Source: Muribaculaceae bacterium (GTDB lineage: Bacteria; Bacteroidota; Bacteroidia; Bacteroidales; Muribaculaceae). From it: a DNA stretch of 64,000 nucleotides. Where the stretch lies: the NCBI GenBank assembly GCA_017427945.1, contig JAFRRT010000027.1:1-64000 (forward strand). Direction: 5' to 3'. This document shows positions 33,799-43,350 of the stretch, one piece after another. The position numbers and the translations under genes are program-made. The notes beneath the pieces were generated by a model. It did not search any database. It was given only the letters and a program-made list of their open reading frames with translations, and was not told the DNA's origin. Positions within the stretch are counted from its first letter, which is position 1. Each line of letters starts with the position of its first letter.

Positions 33799-34785
33799 AT
33801 GATGAAATACCTGAGTCTGCCGGACAACGCGACACGTATTCTTCCATTCTACTTGGCAATGGAGGAGTATGCTGCACGTATCATAGGAGATGATGATATC
33901 TTCTTCATGTGGCAGGTTGACCCGACTGTCATTTTCGGACGCAACCAGCTGATAAACAACGAGGTGAACGTTGAGTATTGTCGCGAACACGGCATCGCGT
34001 TCTATCGTCGCCGCAGCGGCGGTGGCTGCGTGTATGCCGACCGAGACAATATCATGTTCAGCTACATCACGCGCAGTGACGAGGTGCAGACGACCTTTAG
34101 CGCCTACACCAGCGCTGTTGCCGAGATGTTGCGCGGGCTGGGCCTGGATGCCAGTGCCAGTGACCGCAACGATGTGCTCATAGGCAGCCGCAAAGTGAGC
34201 GGCAACGCGTTCTACCACATTCCGGGGCGCAGCATCGTTCACGGAACCATGTTGTTTGACACCAATATGGAGCACATGCTCAACGCCATCACACCTTCGC
34301 GTGAGAAGCTGACGAGCAAAGGAGTGGAATCGGTTCGCAGCCACATCACAACGCTGAGCGAGCACCTGTCGATCGACATCGAAGCATTCAAGCGTTATGT
34401 TCGCGAAACGCTGTGCGACGGAGAGATACAACTTACGGCCGACGATGTTGCCGAGATAGAGCACATCACTGAGTCCTATCTGGAACCCTCATTCCTGTGG
34501 GGCAACAATCCTCATCACGAGGCTACCAGTGGCGGCCGCATCGAGGGAGTGGGAAGCATCCATGTCACCGTGGAGCTGAATCACGACGTGATCCACGACC
34601 TGAAACTGACGGGCGACTTTCTGCCGGTTTGCGATGATGTACGCGAGGCTATGCTTGGCAAACTGCGCGGCGTGAAACTCGAAGCCGACGCTCTGCGTAC
34701 CGCCCTTGAGGGCAGCGATGCAGGCCAATGGATACTGAACTTAACTAACGAAGAGTTGATAAAGCTTTTAGCAATTAGCTCTTAG
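33799..34785 (+). CDS. lplA: lipoate-protein ligase
   Basis: Attaches scavenged lipoate, through lipoyl-AMP, to target lysines. 328 aa. Family motifs: FMWQVDPTVIFGRNQ near residues 35-49, RRRSGGGCVYAD near 69-80 (the conserved RR.GGG loop that binds lipoyl-AMP), and the catalytic-lysine segment IGSRKVSGNAFY near 131-142. The C-terminal accessory domain (about 250-328) is present, as in E. coli LplA. Its place as first gene of the glycine cleavage operon points to GcvH as the natural substrate. Two ATG codons are adjacent at the start; either fits. The next gene, gcvT, begins 60 bases downstream. Confidence 0.95.
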   Translation: MMKYLSLPDNATRILPFYLAMEEYAARIIGDDDIFFMWQVDPTVIFGRNQLINNEVNVEYCREHGIAFYRRRSGGGCVYADRDNIMFSYITRSDEVQTTFSAYTSAVAEMLRGLGLDASASDRNDVLIGSRKVSGNAFYHIPGRSIVHGTMLFDTNMEHMLNAITPSREKLTSKGVESVRSHITTLSEHLSIDIEAFKRYVRETLCDGEIQLTADDVAEIEHITESYLEPSFLWGNNPHHEATSGGRIEGVGSIHVTVELNHDVIHDLKLTGDFLPVCDDVREAMLGKLRGVKLEADALRTALEGSDAGQWILNLTNEELIKLLAISS

Positions 34786-34845
34786 ATAACAATTTAGCAA
34801 TCAAATTAATAACTTAAAATATTAACCATTTAACCATTTTAAACC

Positions 34846-35943
34846 GTGACTGAAGAAATCAAAGTTACCTGTCTGCATGACAGGCACGTGGCGCAAGGCG
34901 CCCTCATGTCCCCGTTTGCGGGTTATGACATGCCCATCCAGTATGTAGATATCACCACCGAGCACAACGCAGTGCGCCAAAAGGTGGGTGTATTTGACGT
35001 GTCGCACATGGGCGAGGTGGAAATCACCGGTCCCGACGCCGCCAAGTTCACCAACTACATCTTCACCAATGACATCAACACCATCAAAGCCGGTCAAATC
35101 CTGTACGGTATGATGCTGTACCCCGACGGCGGTACTGTTGACGACCTGCTGGTTTACCGCGTTGACGATAACGACTTTTTCCTAGTCATCAACGCTGCCA
35201 ACATCGACAAGGACGTGGCTTGGATCATGGAGCAGGCCAAGAACTTCGATGTGAAGGTTGACCACCAGAGCGAAATGTACGGCCAGATCGCCGTTCAGGG
35301 CCCCGAGGCCGAGAAGACCATGGGCGCCGTGCTGGGTATCGACACCACCGACCTGACGTTCTATACATTCAAGAAACTGGAATATGACGGCAAGACCATC
35401 ATCGTAAGCCGCACCGGTTATACCGGCGAGGACGGTTTCGAGGTATATGCCGATCCCGCCATCATCTGCAAGATGTGGGATATGCTCATGGACGCCGGCG
35501 TACAGGCCTGCGGTCTGGGTTGCCGCGACACCCTGCGCTTTGAGGCCGGTCTGCCCTTGTACGGCGACGAGCTGACTCCCGAGATTTCGCCCATCGCTGC
35601 CACCTTTGGCATGTTTGTGAAACTCGATAAGGAAGGCGGCTTCATTGGCCGCGATGCCTGCGCCCAGCAGAAGGCCGAAGGCACTCCCAAGAAACTCGTG
35701 GGTCTGGAACTCGAAGGCAAGGCAATTCCCCGCCACGGTTATGACGTGCTCGACGGCGATAAGGTCGTGGGCTATATCACTACCGGCTACCACAGCATCA
35801 CGTTGGACAAGAGCGTGGCCTTTGCGTTGGTTGACCGTGCCGTTGGCGCCCTGGGCAACACCTTGAACGTGCAAATTCGCAAGAAAGTGTTCCCCGCCAC
35901 CGTGGTAAAGAAACGCTTCTATACGCCGAATTACAAGAAATAA
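34846..35943 (+). CDS. gcvT: glycine cleavage T protein (aminomethyltransferase)
   Basis: Takes the aminomethyl group from lipoylated GcvH, passes the methylene to tetrahydrofolate and releases ammonia. 365 aa, normal for GcvT. The start codon is GTG; no ATG fits the conserved N terminus (TCLHDRHVAQGALMSPFAGY). Further landmarks are VGVFDVSHMGEVEITGPDA near residues 47-65 (with the catalytic Asp region), SRTGYTGEDGFEVY near 186-199, and CRDTLRFEAGLPLYGDEL near 225-242. The C-terminal beta barrel domain ends VVKKRFYTPNYKK. Second gene of the operon. Confidence 0.97.
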   Translation: MTEEIKVTCLHDRHVAQGALMSPFAGYDMPIQYVDITTEHNAVRQKVGVFDVSHMGEVEITGPDAAKFTNYIFTNDINTIKAGQILYGMMLYPDGGTVDDLLVYRVDDNDFFLVINAANIDKDVAWIMEQAKNFDVKVDHQSEMYGQIAVQGPEAEKTMGAVLGIDTTDLTFYTFKKLEYDGKTIIVSRTGYTGEDGFEVYADPAIICKMWDMLMDAGVQACGLGCRDTLRFEAGLPLYGDELTPEISPIAATFGMFVKLDKEGGFIGRDACAQQKAEGTPKKLVGLELEGKAIPRHGYDVLDGDKVVGYITTGYHSITLDKSVAFALVDRAVGALGNTLNVQIRKKVFPATVVKKRFYTPNYKK

Positions 35944-36019
35944 GGCTATAGGCTTTAGGCAATTATCAATTGATTTTTAACAACAAACAAAATATTAACT
36001 ATCTATTAAATTTAACAAA

Positions 36020-36400
36020 ATGAGTAAGATTATCGACGGACTCTATTACAGCGAGTCACATGAGTATGTAAAGGTAGAAGGCGACTTCGGTTTTATCGGT
36101 ATCACTGACTTTGCACAGCACGAGCTGGGTAACGTAGTTTACGTGGACATGCCTGAGGTTGATGACGAGGTTACCGCAGGTGAGGAATTCGGCGCCGTAG
36201 AGAGCGTGAAGGCTGCCAGCGACCTGATGTCGCCCGTGAGCGGCACCGTTGTCGAGGTAAACGAAGCCCTCGAGGACGAGCCCGGCCTCATCAACAAGGA
36301 TGCCTTTGAGAACTGGATCATCAAGGTTGAGTTGAGCGACAAGAGCGAGCTCGACAACCTGATGGACGCCGCTGCCTACAAAGAAATGATTGGCGAGTAA
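36020..36400 (+). CDS. gcvH: glycine cleavage H protein
   Basis: Lipoyl-carrying shuttle protein of 126 aa, normal length. The lipoyl lysine is Lys64 in GAVESVKAASDLMSP. The flanking beta strands VYVDMPEVDDEVTAGEEFG and SGTVVEVNEALEDEPGLINK complete the barrel fold. The protein carries the aminomethyl intermediate from GcvP to GcvT and is reoxidised by Lpd. The ligase that can charge it, LplA, is the first gene of the same operon. Confidence 0.98.
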   Translation: MSKIIDGLYYSESHEYVKVEGDFGFIGITDFAQHELGNVVYVDMPEVDDEVTAGEEFGAVESVKAASDLMSPVSGTVVEVNEALEDEPGLINKDAFENWIIKVELSDKSELDNLMDAAAYKEMIGE

Positions 36401-36406
36401 TTTTTG

Positions 36407-36446
36407 GTTAGAAGTTAAGAGTTAGGAGTTATTATTAACTGACAAC
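36407..36446 (+). repeat. word-repeat spacer between gcvH and gcvPA
   Basis: The spacer is built from the word AGTTA in slight variants (GTTAGAAGTTAAGAGTTAGG) followed by its partial complement (TTAACTGACAACTG), so it can fold weakly. Similar spacers made of other words occur at 39312 and 45059. Confidence 0.4.
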
Positions 36447-36461
36447 TGAAACCAATTAATA

Positions 36462-37807
<1,346 letters not shown>

Positions 37808-37808
<1 letters not shown>

Positions 37809-39292
37809 TGAACAACACATTCTACGGAAAACTCATATTTGAGTTGTCACAGAACGGACGTCAGGGTTATTCCCTGCCCGAGAACAGGTGCGCCGAGTAC
37901 AAAATGAGCGACCTGCCCAAAAGTCTGATGCGCGAGAATGCGCCGCTGTTGCCCGAGGTTGACGAGTTGAGCGTTGTTCGTCACTACACCAACATGAGCA
38001 ACAACAACTTCGGCGTGGACACGGGATTCTATCCCCTGGGTTCCTGCACCATGAAGTATAATCCCAAAATCAACGAGGAAATCGCTGCCCACCGCGAGTT
38101 CACAGGCCTGCACCCGCTGCAGAATCCCGAGACCACACAGGGAGCCCTCGCTGTTTACTACTTCCTGCAGACCAGCCTCGCCGAGATTTCGGGCCTGAGC
38201 GAGTTCACCTTGAACCCCTATGCCGGTGCCCACGGAGAGTTGACCGGTTTGATGATTATGCGCGGCTACCACCTGGAGCGTGGCGACGCTAAGCGCACCA
38301 AGGTAATCATTCCCGACAGTGCCCATGGCACCAACCCCGCCAGCTCGGCCGTATGCGGCCTTGACGTGGTGACCGTGAAGAGCCGCCCCGACGGCACTGT
38401 CGATGTTGACGACCTGCGTCCCCTGCTCGACGACACCGTTGCCGGCATGATGATGACCAACCCCAACACGTTGGGTATCTTTGAACAGAACATCGGTGTG
38501 ATTGCCAAGGCTGTTCATGAGGCTGGCGGCCTGATGTACTATGACGGTGCCAACCTCAACCCCATGCTGGGTAAGGTTCGTCCCGGTGACATCGGTTTCG
38601 ACATCATGCACATCAACCTGCACAAGACCTTCTCGACGCCTCACGGCGGCGGTGGTCCCGGCAGTGGTCCCGTTGGCGTGCGCGCCGGTCTGGAGCACCT
38701 GCTTCCCAACCCCCGTGTCGTGAAAGTGAGCGAAGAGGACTACGACTACTTCAAGGTAGAGTGCAACGACAAGTCCATCGGCAGCATCAGCGGTCACCTG
38801 GGCAACTTCGGCGTGATGATGCGCGCCCTCGCCTATATCCTGACGCTGGGCCGCGACCAGCTCAAGTGGGTCGGCCCGTTGGCAACCCTCAACGCCAACT
38901 ACATCAAGGAGTCGTTGAAGGATGTCTATGAGCTGCCCATCGGCGGCGTGTGCAAGCACGAGTTTGTGTATGACGGCCTGAAGGACAAGTCCACTGGCGT
39001 GACCACCCTCGACGTGGCCAAGCGACTGCTGGACTATGGCTTCCATGCTCCCACCATTTACTTCCCCCTGCTGTTCCACGAGGCCCTCATGGTAGAGCCC
39101 ACCGAGAACGAGAGCAAGCAGACGCTGGATGAATTCATCCGTATAATGCGCGTGATTGCTCAGGAGGCCAAGGACAATCCCGAGATGGTGAAGACCGCTC
39201 CGCACAACACGCCCGTACGTCGACTCGACGACACCCAAGCCGCATTGCATCCCATTGTGACTTGGCGCGAACTCGTTGCCGAGAGCGAGTAA
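37808..39292 (+). CDS. gcvPB: glycine dehydrogenase subunit 2 (GcvPB)
   Basis: C-terminal, pyridoxal phosphate-bearing half of the split P protein, 494 aa. The Schiff-base lysine is Lys273 in HINLHKTFSTPHGGGGPG, preceded by the phosphate-binding DSAHGTNPASSAVCG near residues 170-184. FYPLGSCTMKYNPKINE near 74-90 is another fixed block. It works as a heterotetramer with GcvPA. The start codon overlaps the gcvPA stop by one base. lpd follows after a 114-base spacer containing a large hairpin. Confidence 0.97.
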
Positions 39293-39311
39293 CACAAGTT
39301 CAGAAGACAAG

Positions 39312-39382
39312 AAAGACAAGAAAGACAATTACTTGGATTTCATATCAACAAATAATTAGTCTTATTTGTCTTTCTTGTCTTT
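39312..39382 (+). repeat. long spacer hairpin between gcvPB and lpd
   Basis: A perfect 17-bp inverted repeat, AAAGACAAGAAAGACAA at 39312-39328 and its complement at 39366-39382, separated by 37 bases. The left arm is a tandem of the word GAAAGACAA. It may act as an attenuator lowering lpd expression or as a stabilising processing site; there is no T-run directly after it. Confidence 0.6.
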
Positions 39383-39406
39383 AAATAACCCAAATCAATT
39401 TGAAGT

Positions 39407-40744
39407 ATGTTTGACATTATTATTATAGGTGCTGGTCCCGGTGGATACGAGACCGCAGCCGATGCTGCAGCGCATGGCCTGAATGTCGCCATCGTTGAAC
39501 GCGACCAGATGGGCGGCACCTGCCTGAACCGCGGTTGCATCCCTACCAAGGCGCTGTGCCGTAATGCCGAGGTCGTCAACCTGCTGCGCGAGAGCGAAGT
39601 ATGGGGCGTGAAGACTGGCGAGATGGCATTTGACTACGCACCCGTTTTTGAACGCAAGGAAGCTGTTGTTAAGCAGTTGCGCGAAGGTGTGGAGATGCTC
39701 ATGAACGGTCCCGGCATCACCGCTATCAAGGGCGAAGCCAGCCTCAAAGACGCCAACACCGTAGTCGTTAACGGCGAAGAATATCAAGCCAAAAACATCA
39801 TCATCGCAACGGGTTCCGCTCCCCGCGGCCTGCCCATTGAGGGGGCTGATTTGGCGATGACCAGCGATGACATCCTGGCGATGGAAACACTGCCTAAGAG
39901 CCTGTGTATCGTGGGTGGTGGTGTCATCGGCATGGAGTTTGCTGCCGTATTCAGCAGCTTTGGCGTCGAGGTAACCGTCATCGAGTACTGCAAGGAAATC
40001 CTGCCGCCGTTTGACAAAGACGTGGCAAAACGCCTGAAAACCGTCCTGAGCAAACGAGGCATCAAAATCATCACCAGTGCTGCTGTTAACGGCATCACCC
40101 AGGGCGAAGATGGCATGACCGTAACCTTTGAGCTCAAGGGCAAGCCCCAGAGTGTGACTGCAGAGAAGGTGCTGATGTCGGTTGGACGCCAGCCTGTGCT
40201 GCCTCAAGGACTTGACGCTGTGGGCGTTACTGTTGGGCGTCGCGGCATTGAGGTGGACGACAACATGATGACCAACGTGCCCGGCATCTATGCCATCGGT
40301 GACGTAAATGGCCGCATGATGCTTGCCCACGCCGCCAGCGCACAAGGTCAACGCGCCCTGCACGCTATCCTTGGCAAGTCCGATGACATCAAGCTCGACA
40401 TCGTGCCCAGCGCCGTGTTCACCGTGCCCGAGTTGGCAATGGTGGGCCTCACCGAGGAACAATGTGCCGAACAGGGACTTGACGTGACCGTGAAGAAGGC
40501 ATTCTTCCGCAGCAACGGCAAAGCCGTTTCGATGAACGAGACCAACGGCCTGCTGAAGATGATTGTGGACAATGCAACACGCCAGATCGTGGGTTGCCAC
40601 ATCTGCGGTGCACACGCTGCCGACCTCATTCAGGAAGTAGTCACCGCTATGAATGCCGGAGCCACTGTTGACCTGCTGGCCCGCAGCATCCACGGCCACC
40701 CCACCCTGAGCGAGGTAACTCTTACCGCCGCAAGGCAGTTCTGA
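39407..40744 (+). CDS. lpd: dihydrolipoyl dehydrogenase (E3)
   Basis: FAD flavoprotein of 445 aa that reoxidises the dihydrolipoyl arm of GcvH with NAD+. The N-terminal FAD fold (IIIIGAGPGGYETAADAA) leads to the redox disulphide Cys39-Cys44 in GGTCLNRGCIPTKAL. The NAD-binding GGGVIGMEFAAVFSSFG lies near residues 166-182, the second FAD motif GIYAIGDVNGRMMLAHAAS near 290-308, and the catalytic His/Glu pair closes the protein (HGHPTLSE). Slightly short for the family (about 460). Last gene of the operon; a strong terminator follows. Confidence 0.96.
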   Translation: MFDIIIIGAGPGGYETAADAAAHGLNVAIVERDQMGGTCLNRGCIPTKALCRNAEVVNLLRESEVWGVKTGEMAFDYAPVFERKEAVVKQLREGVEMLMNGPGITAIKGEASLKDANTVVVNGEEYQAKNIIIATGSAPRGLPIEGADLAMTSDDILAMETLPKSLCIVGGGVIGMEFAAVFSSFGVEVTVIEYCKEILPPFDKDVAKRLKTVLSKRGIKIITSAAVNGITQGEDGMTVTFELKGKPQSVTAEKVLMSVGRQPVLPQGLDAVGVTVGRRGIEVDDNMMTNVPGIYAIGDVNGRMMLAHAASAQGQRALHAILGKSDDIKLDIVPSAVFTVPELAMVGLTEEQCAEQGLDVTVKKAFFRSNGKAVSMNETNGLLKMIVDNATRQIVGCHICGAHAADLIQEVVTAMNAGATVDLLARSIHGHPTLSEVTLTAARQF

Positions 40745-40779
40745 CAATTGCAAGCCCAACGGCGGCATTAAAAACAAAT

Positions 40780-40812
40780 CAAGCCGCTGGTTCGTTTTGA
40801 ACCAGCGGCTTG
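40780..40812. terminator. bidirectional terminator after lpd
   Basis: Perfect 14-bp stem CAAGCCGCTGGTTC (40780-40793) / GAACCAGCGGCTTG (40799-40812), loop GTTTT. It ends the gcv operon, and on the minus strand it runs into GATTTGTTTTT, serving the gene that ends at 40840. Confidence 0.88.
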
Positions 40813-40839
40813 CCTTATCTTTAAGTCTTACAATTATGA

Positions 40840-41289
40840 TTACTCGGGATTGGTCTTTACCTCGTAGATGACTTTAGCTGCCTCGGCAATTGCCTCAATG
40901 GGCGAGCCAGGCGGGATATAACTCTCGGTTGACGCCATATCGGGATTTGAATACTGGTCGATGATGTTCCCATCCTCGCCATATACTGATACCTGCACGA
41001 TATTGAATTTGTTCCAGTCATCGGTGAATTTGTAAAGCGTCAGCTTGTAGGCCACGGTCTTGTCATAGCCGCGGTCACGGGTATATAATGCGCGAGACTC
41101 GGGCAAGTCATAGAAATTGCGCACCCACACCAGATAGCTTGCGCCATTGTCGGTCGTCGATATCTCGGGATTCACCGCAAGGGTTTCGCCGCCATCAGAC
41201 AAAACGTCAAACCAGTCTGTCGCATGAGCAGCAGGTGCCGTAAACATCAGCGCCATGAGCGCCATCAGAGTCAAAAAGAATTTTTTCAT
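40840..41289 (-). CDS. secreted protein of unknown function
   Basis: Protein of 149 aa that I cannot assign. Signal peptide MKKFFLTLMALMALMFTAPA with cleavage after AHA near residue 23. The mature protein begins TDWFDVLSDGGETLAVNPE and consists of alternating strands, including SYLVWVRNFYDLPESRAL and YGEDGNIIDQYSNPD, giving the look of a small beta-sandwich. It may be periplasmic or outer-surface. There are no cysteines in the mature part. It has an own promoter and terminator. Confidence 0.75.
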   Translation of the reverse strand: MKKFFLTLMALMALMFTAPAAHATDWFDVLSDGGETLAVNPEISTTDNGASYLVWVRNFYDLPESRALYTRDRGYDKTVAYKLTLYKFTDDWNKFNIVQVSVYGEDGNIIDQYSNPDMASTESYIPPGSPIEAIAEAAKVIYEVKTNPE

Positions 41290-41318
41290 TTTTTCTTGTT
41301 ATTGTTCTACTAATTGAC

Positions 41319-41327
41319 GCAAAGGTA
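41319..41327 (-). promoter_or_regulatory. -7 element of the secreted unknown gene
   Basis: TACCTTTGC on the minus strand, 30 bases before the start at 41289. Confidence 0.65.
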
Positions 41328-41464
41328 TAAATAAACTGTGATATAGCCTCCAATTTACACTAAGTTTAACAACTTTAAATGTGTTTTCGGAATTCATTTT
41401 ACCGGATAAACGCACCTTAGCGTCAAACATGAGGTATTATCTTTTGACTAAAAGTCAAAAAAAT

Positions 41465-41496
41465 TTTGAAGATTGCAGATTTTGCAGTAACTTTGG
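41465..41496 (+). promoter_or_regulatory. promoter for the phosphohexomutase gene
   Basis: TTTG at 41465-41468 and TAACTTTG at 41488-41495 with a 19-base spacer, the full TTTG-N19-TAnnTTTG consensus. It lies inside codons that would belong to an upstream-extended reading frame and so excludes that longer start. Confidence 0.75.
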
Positions 41497-41551
41497 CAGT
41501 TTGAAGAGAAAAATCCAAGAAATAACAACCAATAAAAAACCAAACCAAGTT

Positions 41552-43303
41552 ATGTTTGACGAAAAACTATTACAGGAAGTGACAGCAACGGCCCAGACCT
41601 GGTTGGGCGAAGGCTATGACGAGCAGACGCGCGCCGAGGTGCAGGCGATGCTTGACAACGAGGACAAGACCGACCTGGTCGAGTCGTTCTACAAAACCCT
41701 GGAGTTCGGTACGGGAGGCTTGCGCGGCATCATGGGCGCTGGCTGTAACCGCATGAACATCTACACCGTGGGCAGCGCGACGCAAGGTCTGGCCAACTAC
41801 CTGAATGAGGCATTCAAGGATCTGCCTCAGATCTCTGTCGTTGTCGGCCACGACGTGCGCAACAACAGCCGTCTGTTTGCCGAGACGGTCGCCAACATCT
41901 TCAGCGCCAACGGAATCAAGGTTTATCTGTTTGAGGGACCACGCCCCACGCCTGAGGTAAGTTATGCCATCCGCCGCCTGGGTTGCCAAAGCGGTGTGAA
42001 CATCACGGCATCGCACAATCCCAAAATCTACAACGGCTACAAGGCCTACTGGGACGACGGAGCACAGGTGATTGCTCCCCACGACGTGAACATCATCAAG
42101 TACGTCAATGCGATTACCGATGTAAGCGAAATCAAGTTTAAAGGTAATCCTGATCTGATTCAGATTATCGGCGAGGACGTGGACGGCCCCTACATCGAGG
42201 AAATCCACACCCTGTCGCTGAGCCCCGATGTGTGCAAGCGCTATCACGACCTGAAGATTGTTTATACCCCTATCCATGGCGTGGGACGCTACATCATCCC
42301 CCGTTCCATTGAGCGTTGGGGCTTTGACAACATCATTCACGTTCCCGAGCAGGACGTCATGAGTGGCGACTTCCCCACTGTAGATTCACCCAATCCCGAG
42401 ATGCCCAGTGCTATGCAGATGGCTATTGCCAAGGCCGAAGAAGTTCAGGCCGATTTAGCCCTCGCCAGCGACCCCGATGCTGACCGCATCAGTCTGGTCA
42501 TCAAGAACACCAAGGGCAAATATGAGCTCGTGAACGGTAACCAAATCCAGATTATCTTCCACTATTACCTGATGGTACGCAATCGCGAACTGGGTATGCT
42601 CAAGGGCGACGAATATATTGTCAAGACAATCGTTACCAGCGAGACTATCCGCAAGATTGCCGACAAAGAAGGCATCAAGATGTTTGACTGCTTCACCGGC
42701 TTCAAATGGATTGCACAAGTAATGCGTGAGATGGAAGGCAAGGGTCGCTACCTGGGTGGCGGTGAGGAGAGCTACGGCTTCCTGCCCGAGACATTCGTCC
42801 GTGATAAGGACGCTGTATCGTCTATCCCCCTGATGTGCGAGATTGCTGCATGGGCCAAGGATAAGGGTATGACCCTCAATGACCTGTTCATCGACCTGTA
42901 CATCAACTACGGCTATAGCAAGGAGCGCGGCATCAGCGTCGTGCGTCCCGGTAAGAGCGGCGCCGACGAGATTGCCCAGATGATGGTCAACTTCCGCGAG
43001 AACCCGCAGAAGGCCATCGATGGCTCGCCCGTAGTGCTGATCAAGGACTTCTTGAAACTCGAACAGCGCGACATGCGCACCGGCGAGGTCACCAAACTCG
43101 ACATGCCCGCCACCAGCAACGTGCTGCAATACTTTACCGAGGACGGCACCAAAGTATCCATCCGTCCCTCTGGTACCGAGCCCAAGATCAAGTTCTACAT
43201 TGAGGTGCATGACAAACTCGACAAGAAGGAGAACTATGATGCCAAGAACGAGTGGGCCGATGAGAAGATTGACCGCATCTGCCAATCGTTGGGCATAGCC
43301 TAA
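41552..43303 (+). CDS. phosphoglucomutase/phosphomannomutase family
   Basis: Alpha-D-phosphohexomutase of 583 aa from the ATG at 41552; an open frame continues upstream but contains the promoter and has no homology-like sequence. It interconverts hexose 1- and 6-phosphates. Active-site serine loop ITASHNPKIYNGYK (Ser154), metal loop DPDADR (307-312), sugar-binding loop GGEESYGF near 411-418 and phosphate-binding RPSGTEPK near 541-548 are all intact. The length matches the large phosphoglucomutase/phosphomannomutase branch (PgcA-like), used to make glucose-1-phosphate for glycogen and cell-envelope sugars. The MFS gene begins 47 bases downstream. Confidence 0.93.
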   Translation: MFDEKLLQEVTATAQTWLGEGYDEQTRAEVQAMLDNEDKTDLVESFYKTLEFGTGGLRGIMGAGCNRMNIYTVGSATQGLANYLNEAFKDLPQISVVVGHDVRNNSRLFAETVANIFSANGIKVYLFEGPRPTPEVSYAIRRLGCQSGVNITASHNPKIYNGYKAYWDDGAQVIAPHDVNIIKYVNAITDVSEIKFKGNPDLIQIIGEDVDGPYIEEIHTLSLSPDVCKRYHDLKIVYTPIHGVGRYIIPRSIERWGFDNIIHVPEQDVMSGDFPTVDSPNPEMPSAMQMAIAKAEEVQADLALASDPDADRISLVIKNTKGKYELVNGNQIQIIFHYYLMVRNRELGMLKGDEYIVKTIVTSETIRKIADKEGIKMFDCFTGFKWIAQVMREMEGKGRYLGGGEESYGFLPETFVRDKDAVSSIPLMCEIAAWAKDKGMTLNDLFIDLYINYGYSKERGISVVRPGKSGADEIAQMMVNFRENPQKAIDGSPVVLIKDFLKLEQRDMRTGEVTKLDMPATSNVLQYFTEDGTKVSIRPSGTEPKIKFYIEVHDKLDKKENYDAKNEWADEKIDRICQSLGIA

Positions 43304-43350
43304 TAAGAAACCATTAATAACAACCAAATAATTATCTTAAAAATCAAATT

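Noticed and set aside
33551..34845. Glycine riboswitch ahead of lplA or gcvT
   Set aside because: The leaders are short or AT-rich, without the paired GGAGA-type aptamer cores of the glycine riboswitch.
39312..39382. Reading the 17-bp inverted repeat as ends of a miniature transposon (MITE)
   Set aside because: Total length is only 71 bases, the arms are tandem words, and no target-site duplication flanks them.
41381..41551. N-terminal extension of the phosphohexomutase
   Set aside because: The extension contains a full consensus promoter at 41465-41496, and the family's N terminus starts at 41552.
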